Of a DNA stretch of 6,095 bases, positions 1 to 4,596 are shown one piece after another (within the stretch, counting starts at the first letter, position 1; each line of letters starts with the position of its first letter). The stretch spans positions 1 through 6,095 of the forward strand of contig JAADFS010000099.1 in the NCBI GenBank assembly GCA_013152795.1. The letters are read 5' to 3'. The position numbers were made by a program, and so were the translations under genes. The notes under the pieces were generated by a model that ran no database searches, had not been told where the DNA came from, and saw only the letters and a program-made list of their open reading frames with translations. The stretch is from Deferribacteres bacterium. Its GTDB lineage: Bacteria > Nitrospirota > Thermodesulfovibrionia > UBA6902.

Positions 1-2
1 CG

Positions 3-635
3 GTGATAAGAATACTCGTAGCCGATGATCACGCACTTGTCAGGGAAGGGCTCAGGCAGATTCTGTCGGAGATGCCGGACGTCATTGCAGTCGATGAAGC
101 GGGAAACGGGCATGAGGTCCTGCAAAAAGTCCGGGAGAGGGAATACGACGTAATCCTGCTGGATATCTCCATGCCGGGCAGGGGCGGATTGGATGTATTG
201 AAACAATTAAGAAGCGACAAGCCGTCCCTTAAAATCCTGATGCTGAGCATGCATCCCGAAGACCACTATGCCGTGCGCGCAATAAAGGCGGGTGCATACG
301 GATATCTCACAAAGGAAAGCAATCCGGATGAACTGCTCGATGCCGTGCGGAAAGTCGCCGCCGGCAGGAAATACATCAGCCCCTCGCTTGCCGAAACCCT
401 CGCCTGCCACATGGAGAACGGTTCAGGGAAACTGCTGCATGAGACACTCTCGGATCGCGAGTTTGAGGTGATGTGTATGATCGCCTCGGGAAAGACGGTG
501 AAAGAGATCGCCGAGGAACTGTCGTTGAGTGTCAAGACCATCAGCACCTACCGGAGCCGCATCCTGTGCAAGATGGGCATGAAAAACAACGCGCAACTGA
601 CACACTACACGATACAGAACCAGTTGCTCGGTTGA
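3..635 (+). CDS. LuxR/NarL-family two-component response regulator (UvrY/GacA-like)
   Basis: A cytoplasmic transcription factor controlled by phosphorylation from a sensor histidine kinase not present in this window. The 210-residue protein has the usual two-domain length for the family. Residues 1-120 form a receiver domain: acidic pair D8/D9, phosphoacceptor D54 in LLDISMPG, switch serine S82 and conserved K104 in YLTKES. Residues about 147-207 form a LuxR-type helix-turn-helix (LSDREFEVM, then GKTVKEIAEELSLSVKTIS). The start is a GTG at base 3, and IRILVADDH directly after it is the normal beginning of this family; the window edge hides any ribosome binding site or slightly longer N-terminus. 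It ends 32 bases from the convergent end of dapL. UvrY/GacA relatives control carbon storage or secondary metabolism, but the targets here cannot be told from sequence. Family is very secure, the specific role is not. Confidence 0.95.
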   Translation: MIRILVADDHALVREGLRQILSEMPDVIAVDEAGNGHEVLQKVREREYDVILLDISMPGRGGLDVLKQLRSDKPSLKILMLSMHPEDHYAVRAIKAGAYGYLTKESNPDELLDAVRKVAAGRKYISPSLAETLACHMENGSGKLLHETLSDREFEVMCMIASGKTVKEIAEELSLSVKTISTYRSRILCKMGMKNNAQLTHYTIQNQLLG

Positions 636-667
636 CCGGATATTGAAACAGGCAGTCCTTCCTAAGG

Positions 668-1846
668 CTAAAGCGCCTCCCTTATCCTGTCCACAGCCTC
701 TTTCATCCTCCTGACAGGCACTGTGAGGGCGAATCTCACATAACCCTCGCCCGGCTCCCCGAAGCCGTTGCCCGGAGTTGTCAGAACACCGGCCTTATTA
801 AGCAGGTGGACCGTGAAATCCGTGGAGTTAAACCCGGAGGGAACCTTCGCCCACAGATAGAATGTGGCCCGGGGCCTTTTAACCTCAAGGCCGAGGGCGG
901 TTAATCCTTCATACAGGACATCCCTTCTCTCCTGGTACATGTCCCTTATCTTTCCGAGAACCTTATCATCCGTTTTCAGGGCCTCGATGCCCGCCTCCTG
1001 AATCGCCTGGAAAATGCCGGAGTCGAGATTGGTCTTGATCCTGCCGAGGCCGGCTATTGCCTCCCTGTTGCCTGCGGCAAAACCTATTCTCCATCCGGCC
1101 ATGTTATATGTCTTTGAAAGGGAGTGGAACTCTATCCCCACTGATTTGGCGCCGGGCACCTGCAGGAAACTCAGCGGTTTTTTGCCGTCGTAATAGATCT
1201 CCGAATAGGCCGCATCATGGCATATAAGTATATTGTGCCGGGCGGCGAATTCAACAAGCTCTTTGTAAAAGGCCCTGCCCGCAACGGCCGCGGTCGGGTT
1301 GTTGGGATAGTTTATAAACATGAGCTTTGCCTTTTTGAGAACACTGCGGGGGATTGACTTTAAATCCGGCAGATAGCCGTTCTTCTCCAGCAGGGGCATG
1401 GCATGACTTTTCCCCCCGGCGAACAGGGCGGCGACAGGATAAACAGGGTATCCCGGAGAAGGGACAAGCACAACATCGCCCGGATTGATAAAGGCGAGGG
1501 GCAAATGGCCGATGCCCTCTTTCGAGCCGATCAGGGAAAGAATCTCCGTCTTGGGATTCAGGGAGACATTGAATCTTTTTCTGAACCACTCCGCCGCCGC
1601 CGCCCTGAAGGAGAGCATCCCGGCATACGAAGGGTACTGGTGATGCTGCGGGTTTTTGACCGCCTTTCTCATCCTCTCCACAATGTGACGGGGTGTGGGC
1701 GTGTCAGGGTCGCCTATGCTCAGATCAATGAGATCGACTCCCTTGCTGACCGCTCTTTCCTTCATCCTGTCGATAGTTGCAAACAGATAAGGCGGCAGGT
1801 TCTTCACCCTGTCCGCAGGTTCAATGGAAATCTTTTTTCTGCTCAA
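668..1846 (-). CDS. dapL: LL-diaminopimelate aminotransferase (class I/II PLP aminotransferase)
   Basis: A PLP enzyme that converts tetrahydrodipicolinate to LL-diaminopimelate in one step with glutamate as amino donor, bypassing the acylated branch of lysine and peptidoglycan precursor synthesis. The 392-residue length fits fold-type I aminotransferases. Visible features are the N-terminal LPPYLFATID, the SIGDPDTPTP strip, the IGSKEGI segment near 106-112, PGYPVY around 131-136, YPNNPT (N183 region) contacting PLP, D211 and Y214 for the pyridine ring, Schiff-base lysine K245 in HSLSKTYN, R253 in GWRIG, and substrate-carboxylate arginine R371 in RFAL. The overall style matches the bacterial DapL group rather than aspartate or alanine aminotransferases, which remain the alternatives. 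The start codon is TTG, chosen because AGGAGG lies five bases upstream and SRKKI fits the family start. It appears monocistronic, convergent with the response regulator, and has a long repeat-filled leader. Confidence 0.88.
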   Translation of the reverse strand: MSRKKISIEPADRVKNLPPYLFATIDRMKERAVSKGVDLIDLSIGDPDTPTPRHIVERMRKAVKNPQHHQYPSYAGMLSFRAAAAEWFRKRFNVSLNPKTEILSLIGSKEGIGHLPLAFINPGDVVLVPSPGYPVYPVAALFAGGKSHAMPLLEKNGYLPDLKSIPRSVLKKAKLMFINYPNNPTAAVAGRAFYKELVEFAARHNILICHDAAYSEIYYDGKKPLSFLQVPGAKSVGIEFHSLSKTYNMAGWRIGFAAGNREAIAGLGRIKTNLDSGIFQAIQEAGIEALKTDDKVLGKIRDMYQERRDVLYEGLTALGLEVKRPRATFYLWAKVPSGFNSTDFTVHLLNKAGVLTTPGNGFGEPGEGYVRFALTVPVRRMKEAVDRIREAL

Positions 1847-1851
1847 TTTAT

Positions 1852-1857
1852 CCTCCT
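1852..1857 (-). promoter_or_regulatory. Ribosome binding site that fixes the dapL TTG start
   Basis: Read on the minus strand, a perfect AGGAGG is followed by the five-base spacer ATAAA and then TTG at 1846-1844. No ATG or GTG is better placed, so the strong Shine-Dalgarno supports translation from TTG. Confidence 0.8.
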
Positions 1858-1889
1858 GAATAATTATCTTTGCAGTAGCACATTAACTG

Positions 1890-1921
1890 CCCGTGTGTCG
1901 TGTCCGTTGTCCGTGACCGTA
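1890..1921 (-). repeat. GTCCGTK-type heptad module, copy A (inverted copy at 6033-6064)
   Basis: On the plus strand GTGTCGT, GTCCGTT, GTCCGTG and ACCGTAT follow one another in strict seven-base steps from 1895. The 32-base block is present in reverse orientation at 6033-6064 with 30 of 32 bases identical, including an uninterrupted run of 24. It lies in the probable 5' leader of dapL. It is annotated on the minus strand only to show that it is inverted relative to the other copy. Confidence 0.85.
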
Positions 1922-1934
1922 TATGGCATAAATA

Positions 1935-1991
1935 CCGCCAGCGGGAGGGGGAACTTGTTTCTTTCTGCACCCTGACAACTGCACCCTGCAC
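1935..1991 (+). repeat. Dispersed intergenic repeat with TGCACCC heptads, copy A
   Basis: This block matches 4440-4495 in the same orientation. Bases 1943-1991 match 4447-4495 at 48 of 49 positions (A1952 against G4456), and similarity extends left through CCGCCAG with a single extra C at 1942. It starts with a G-rich run, continues with ACTTGTTTCTTTC, and ends in TGCACCC-type units beginning at 1966, 1973 (variant TGACAAC), 1980 and 1987, all seven bases apart. Confidence 0.9.
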
Positions 1992-2001
1992 CCTTAATTT
2001 T

Positions 2002-2036
2002 GAACTCTGAACTCAGAACTTTGAACTTAGAACTTT
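2002..2036 (+). repeat. Tandem GAACTYW heptanucleotide array
   Basis: Five head-to-tail copies of a seven-base unit begin at 2002, 2009, 2016, 2023 and 2030: GAACTCT, GAACTCA, GAACTTT, GAACTTA and GAACTTT. Each unit keeps GAACT and varies only in its last two bases. The array follows the TGCACCC block with one base out of register. It resembles the heptanucleotide short tandem repeats known from filamentous cyanobacteria, but the unit and host are different. Confidence 0.85.
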
Positions 2037-2084
2037 GTTCCCCGGAACTCTCTCCTGCCCGTTTATGCAACATTAAGGTTTATA

Positions 2085-2113
2085 AATATATCAGGAAACG
2101 CTGTATATTGCAA
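2085..2113 (-). promoter_or_regulatory. Candidate sigma-70 promoter for dapL
   Basis: On the minus strand TTGCAA (2113-2108, 4 of 6 consensus matches) is separated by 17 bases from TATATT (2090-2085, 5 of 6). It points toward dapL and gives a leader of roughly 230 bases carrying the repeat modules. The -35 box overlaps the last bases of the upstream terminator's T-run, so the two signals are tightly packed. I found no better-formed promoter closer to the gene. This is a prediction from box spacing only. Confidence 0.4.
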
Positions 2114-2135
2114 AAAAAACGGCGGCCTTGCCGCC
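2112..2135 (-). terminator. Rho-independent terminator of the miaA-hfq-NUDIX-RF cluster
   Basis: On the minus strand GGCGGC, the three-base loop AAG and GCCGCC form a perfect six-pair GC stem, followed after one G by eight consecutive T residues. It begins six bases after the stop codon of the release-factor-like gene, the classic position for an intrinsic terminator ending this transcript. Confidence 0.9.
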
Positions 2136-2141
2136 CCGCGG

Positions 2142-2558
2142 CTAATCCTCGCCGGGGACATATCTGAATGAACGTTCGCTCTTTTTTATTGACTGCAATC
2201 TCTTCTCTTCAAGCATCTTTTCCTTTGCCCTCTTTGACCGCTTGCGCTTCTGCCTCCTTATCTTTGCAATGCGCTGCTCCTCTTCGCTTTTCCTGCCCCT
2301 GATCAGACGCTCTATCTTTGAATACAGGAGCACCCTCGCATGATAGCGGTTCAGCCTCTGCGAGCGTTCCTTCCGGCATTTCACCTCTATCCCTGTGGGG
2401 ATATGCCTGAGGTAAACGCAGGTGGATGTCTTGTTGACATTCTGCCCGCCTTTGCCCCTGGAGCGGATGAATGACTCCCTGATATCCTTCTCGAAAACAC
2501 CGAGGCTTTCGAGTTTCTCTCTGAGCGCTTTTTCCTTGGCCGGACTCACAGGACACAT
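2142..2558 (-). CDS. Small class I release-factor-like protein with GGQ motif (probable ribosome rescue or peptidyl-tRNA hydrolysis)
   Basis: The 138-residue protein consists only of the peptidyl-hydrolase domain of class I release factors. GGQ lies at residues 37-39 within RSRGKGGQNVNKTST, followed by a central region (CVYLRHIPTGIEVKC) and a strongly basic helical tail (about 88-126). It lacks the stop-codon recognition domain of RF1/RF2, so codon-specific termination is unlikely. By analogy with ArfB and mitochondrial MTRFR/C12orf65 it probably releases peptides from stalled ribosomes or free 50S complexes, the basic tail entering the ribosome; that role is inference. The ATG lies 11 bases after the NUDIX stop with little Shine-Dalgarno, suggesting coupled translation. 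It is the last gene before the terminator. Family placement is secure; ArfB-type versus MTRFR-type function is open. Confidence 0.88.
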   Translation of the reverse strand: MCPVSPAKEKALREKLESLGVFEKDIRESFIRSRGKGGQNVNKTSTCVYLRHIPTGIEVKCRKERSQRLNRYHARVLLYSKIERLIRGRKSEEEQRIAKIRRQKRKRSKRAKEKMLEEKRLQSIKKSERSFRYVPGED

Positions 2559-2569
2559 GACTTATACGT

Positions 2570-2971
2570 TTAATACCTGCCGTTGAAATAATCCTCGAGT
2601 ATCTGCCTGTGATCAAAGGCAATGTCGTCCGGGAGGTTGTCCCTGGTGAAGACCCTTGCCTCCTTTGCATCGTCCCCGGCCTCCGGTTTGCCGGACGCAG
2701 TGGCTATGAAGATGGTGGACACGGTGTGATGCCTCGGGTCCCTCCCCGGGTCCGAGTAAGTGTGAAACTGCCTTACGAGATTTATATCAAGGCCCGTCTC
2801 TTCCCTGGCCTCCCGGCAGGCCGCATGCTCCAGGGATTCCCCGTAATCCACAAAACCTCCGGGTATGGCCCATCCCGGGGGAGGGTTTTTCCTCTTGACA
2901 AGGACTATCCCCCCTTCCACCTCAATGATCACATCAACCGTCAGCAGCGGATTCCTTGGTGTTGTTTTCAT
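2570..2971 (-). CDS. NUDIX hydrolase (ADP-ribose pyrophosphatase-like)
   Basis: A Mg-dependent hydrolase of nucleoside diphosphates linked to another moiety. The 133-residue protein has the compact size of a single NUDIX fold. A complete Nudix box spans residues 39-61: G39, E45, R53-E54, metal-binding E57 and E58, then T59-G60-L61. The preceding NPPPGWAIPGGFVDYGE resembles ADP-ribose or NADH pyrophosphatase-like members, but substrate cannot be fixed from the box alone. I chose ATG at 2971, giving MKTTPRNPLLTVD. A GTG four codons earlier (2983, 137 residues) is less likely because it lies within the GAGGAG ribosome binding site that serves the ATG, 11 bases upstream. It sits 11 bases before the release-factor-like gene and 96 bases after hfq, with a palindromic element in the latter gap. 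It may clean up damaged or signalling nucleotides; its link to the translation genes is only positional. Confidence 0.87.
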   Translation of the reverse strand: MKTTPRNPLLTVDVIIEVEGGIVLVKRKNPPPGWAIPGGFVDYGESLEHAACREAREETGLDINLVRQFHTYSDPGRDPRHHTVSTIFIATASGKPEAGDDAKEARVFTRDNLPDDIAFDHRQILEDYFNGRY

Positions 2972-2991
2972 GATTATCCACACTCCTCAGT

Positions 2992-3044
2992 CTGCCATCC
3001 GCCTCGTCCGGCATTGCCGGCCGCTTCGCTTCCGCGAATGACAG
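2992..3044. repeat. Imperfect palindromic element between hfq and the NUDIX gene
   Basis: The outer arms CTGCCATCCGC (2992-3002) and GCGAATGACAG (3034-3044) are complementary at 9 of 11 positions; the two mismatches can be G-U pairs in one RNA strand. Inside is the near-perfect palindrome CCGGCATTGCCGG (3008-3020). In the minus-strand transcript this would fold as a branched stem between two genes. Its form suggests a REP- or MITE-like interspersed element or a processing/stability site; no second copy is in the window. Confidence 0.5.
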
Positions 3045-3067
3045 ATAAGTCTGATTCAGAACAGCGC

Positions 3068-3307
3068 TCAACCTTCCCTTTCGTCCTGAAGTTTTATCTC
3101 GATCTCTTTTTCAGGCGAGATCGTGGATATGGCGTGCTTGTAGATAAGCTGTCGCGTATTCTGTTTCAGCAGTATGATAAAGTTGTCAAACCCGGTTATA
3201 ATCCCCTTTAAACGGGCGCCGTTTACGAGATAGACCGTAACGGTGATCTTTTCCTTCCTCAGATAATTCAGATAAAGGTCCTGCAGCTTGCGCTCTTTGT
3301 TGTTCAT
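3068..3307 (-). CDS. hfq: RNA chaperone Hfq
   Basis: A hexameric Sm-like protein that binds small RNAs and mRNAs and promotes their pairing. The 79-residue protein holds an entire Sm core: N-terminal KLQDLYLNYLRKEK, with Q9/D10 and basic rim residues R17, K18 and K20 aligned to the E. coli Q8, D9 and R16/R17/R19 positions; the Sm1 segment VYLVNGARLKGIITGFDNFIILL; and the diagnostic Sm2 YKHAIST at 56-62. The C-terminal tail is short and charged, unlike the long tail of enterobacterial Hfq. ATG at 3307 is preferred because AAGAGG stands five bases upstream and the protein then starts like other Hfqs. An ATG at 3340 would add 11 residues and overlap the end of miaA. It lies 26 bases after miaA, a gene order also known from enterobacteria, so co-transcription is likely. 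Confidence 0.96.
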   Translation of the reverse strand: MNNKERKLQDLYLNYLRKEKITVTVYLVNGARLKGIITGFDNFIILLKQNTRQLIYKHAISTISPEKEIEIKLQDEREG

Positions 3308-3333
3308 TTTAACCTCTTCTTGACATTTCCTGT

Positions 3334-4305
3334 TTACCATGCGGCGGCATTAAAATATCGTCCCCGGTTTACTACGGGAATTTTAACATCATTTAACACT
3401 TTTGCAAAGATTTCATCCGCCTCCATAATGCCGGTTATATCCACCCAGTGTATATCCGGTTCCTTCCTGAACCATGTGAACTGTCTCTTGGCATACATCT
3501 TTGTGCGCTTCTTTACAAGCCTCACTGCCTCATCCAGGTCAACGCGGCCGTCGAGATACATCTTCATCTCCTTGTAACCAATGGCCTGCATGGCCGTCCT
3601 GTCGGGCTTCATTTCGAGGAGCCGCCGCGTTTCCTCCAGCAGGCCGCTTTCCATCATTTTATCCACCCTCTTTTCAATAAGGTCGTAAAGCTCTTTTCTG
3701 TCCCTTGTCAGACCGATCTTTATAAAGTCGTAACCGGGAGGACTTGTCATCAGCCGGCGGACCTCTGATATCCCCCTTTTTTCCTTGATGGATACCTCAA
3801 GCGCGCGGACAATCCTCCGGAGGTCATTGGGTTGTATTCCGGCCGCGGCCTCCGGGTCAAGGGCACGGAGTTTATTATAGAGATAACCCCTGCCGAACCG
3901 CCTTTCATCCTCCATTAAATCTCGCCGCAGTGACCAGTCCGCGGACGGGCCTTCAAAGAGGCCCATGGTCAGTGACCTTATATAGAGCCCCGTGCCGCCC
4001 ACGACTACTGGGATGCGGTTCTTGCGGTGCAGCTCATTGATGGCCTCCACCGCCTTCTGCCTGAACAGGCCCGCGCTGAAGGATTCATCCGGCGACAGTA
4101 TATTGATTAAACGGTGCGGCACTGCCTTCAGTTGGGCAGGGGACGGTTTGGCGGTGCCTGTATCCATATGCCGGTAGACCTGCATGGAATCGGCGCTTAT
4201 GATTTCGGTATCCAGGGCCTCTGCAAGAAGGATTGAAAAGCCTGTCTTGCCGACACCCGTGGGACCGAGTATGATAATGACCTTATCCGTGTGCATCAGA
4301 GACAT
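3334..4305 (-). CDS. miaA: tRNA dimethylallyltransferase MiaA
   Basis: Transfers the dimethylallyl group of DMAPP to N6 of A37 in tRNAs reading codons that begin with U, the first step of i6A/ms2i6A formation, which supports reading-frame fidelity. The 323 residues match the family length of about 300-320. Features in order: P-loop GPTGVGKT at 14-21, ADSMQVYRHMDTGTAKP (D39, S40, Q42) at the substrate site, VGGTGLYI at 102-109, RRIVRALEV near 163-171, QAIGYKE at 240-246, and RQFTWFR near 274-280. ATG at 4305 has no clear Shine-Dalgarno; ATG at 4296 (320 residues) is equally possible. It is the first gene of the minus-strand cluster and is followed by hfq after 26 bases. It diverges from hisD across a 291-base repeat-bearing gap. 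No missing residues or frameshift are apparent. Confidence 0.96.
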   Translation of the reverse strand: MSLMHTDKVIIILGPTGVGKTGFSILLAEALDTEIISADSMQVYRHMDTGTAKPSPAQLKAVPHRLINILSPDESFSAGLFRQKAVEAINELHRKNRIPVVVGGTGLYIRSLTMGLFEGPSADWSLRRDLMEDERRFGRGYLYNKLRALDPEAAAGIQPNDLRRIVRALEVSIKEKRGISEVRRLMTSPPGYDFIKIGLTRDRKELYDLIEKRVDKMMESGLLEETRRLLEMKPDRTAMQAIGYKEMKMYLDGRVDLDEAVRLVKKRTKMYAKRQFTWFRKEPDIHWVDITGIMEADEIFAKVLNDVKIPVVNRGRYFNAAAW

Positions 4306-4360
4306 ATCACAATATCAATATTTTAATATACCTTACAGCAGCTTAAAAATACCGCCGACT

Positions 4361-4396
4361 GGCAGGAGAGACTGCCGGCAAAGCCTTATCTGCGAT
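4361..4396 (+). repeat. GGCAG hairpin repeat, copy upstream of hisD
   Basis: GGCAG (4361-4365) and CTGCC (4372-4376) form a five-pair stem around GAGAGA, and flanking GCCG/CGGC can extend it imperfectly. The block through GCGAT at 4392-4396 resembles 5900-5936 downstream of hisD: 15 of the first 17 bases match, followed by a similar AAA-CCTT stretch and the same terminal GCGAT. Confidence 0.5.
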
Positions 4397-4418
4397 TCCT
4401 TCAGGGAGTAACAGCCGG

Positions 4419-4456
4419 CCCCCTCCCCCTAACCCCCTCCCGCCAGGGGAGGGGGG
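4419..4456 (+). repeat. C-rich heptads followed by a GC palindrome
   Basis: CCCCCTC, CCCCTAA and CCCCCTC are consecutive seven-base units from 4419. The third unit begins a perfect nine-pair inverted repeat, CCCCCTCCC (4433-4441) and GGGAGGGGG (4447-4455), around a five-base loop. There is no following T-run, so it is not an obvious intrinsic terminator. Its right arm is the G-rich start of the 4440-4495 repeat. Confidence 0.75.
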
Positions 4457-4495
4457 ACTTGTTTCTTTCTGCACCCTGACAACTGCACCCTGCAC
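4440..4495 (+). repeat. Dispersed intergenic repeat with TGCACCC heptads, copy B
   Basis: Second copy of the block at 1935-1991, in the same orientation, with one substitution across the 49-base core and one single-base indel near the left end. After 4495 similarity stops abruptly: copy A runs on to the GAACT array, whereas this copy passes into the hisD promoter region. To its left this copy has C-rich heptads that copy A lacks. Confidence 0.9.
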
Positions 4496-4511
4496 TTCAA
4501 ACATGCGTACT

Positions 4512-4540
4512 TTGCTTTATGCCTTCACGGCTGGTAAAAT
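4512..4540 (+). promoter_or_regulatory. Candidate extended -10 promoter for hisD
   Basis: TTGCTT (4512-4517, three consensus matches) is spaced 17 bases from TAAAAT (4535-4540, five of six matches), and TGG immediately before the -10 gives an extended -10 motif. Transcription would start near 4547, leaving a 50-base leader before the ATG. No attenuator or His-codon leader peptide is visible there. Prediction from motif and spacing only. Confidence 0.45.
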
Positions 4541-4596
4541 TAAGACATTGTTGACTGAAAACCGGGTATCATGCAAATCACATCGGAAAAGACAAA

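Larger units (their letters stand above)
4306..4596. other. Divergent intergenic region between miaA and hisD
   Basis: These 291 bases hold no convincing gene. From left to right they contain an AT-rich stretch just upstream of miaA (4306-4350), where a minus-strand TATATT lacks a good -35 partner. They then carry a hairpin repeat (4361-4396), C-rich heptads with a GC palindrome (4419-4456), the second copy of the TGCACCC repeat (to 4495), and a candidate hisD promoter (4512-4540). A weak GGA precedes the hisD ATG. Confidence 0.7.

Noticed and set aside
638..648. GGATATTGAAA shared with 5938-5948
   Set aside because: Only an 11-base AT-rich match without extended flanking similarity; chance is a sufficient explanation.
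636..667. Bidirectional terminator between the convergent response regulator and dapL
   Set aside because: Only a CCTT/AAGG four-pair stem with a three-base loop is available and no T-run follows on either strand.
1863..1868. GATAAT on the minus strand as a -10 box close to dapL
   Set aside because: It lies only six bases upstream of the Shine-Dalgarno, which would remove it from the transcript or leave almost no leader, and no acceptable -35 is present at 16-18 bases.
1403..1975. Open frame of 190 codons opposite dapL
   Set aside because: Antisense to a clear aminotransferase with all catalytic residues, ending in the repeat region; no family features.
1890..2036. CRISPR array
   Set aside because: Units are seven bases with no spacers and no cas genes nearby, so the array is tandem heptads rather than repeat-spacer structure.
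2030..2048. LexA-like SOS operator from GAAC-TTT-GTTC and the following GTTCC-CC-GGAAC
   Set aside because: The GAACN4GTTC operator needs four central bases and this has three. The half-sites are accounted for by the GAACT heptad array and no SOS gene is adjacent.
1864..2073. Open frame of 69 codons on the minus strand across the repeat-filled gap
   Set aside because: Its repetitive residues (KFKVLSSEFK) are just translation of the GAACT heptads. There is no ribosome binding site or recognisable domain.
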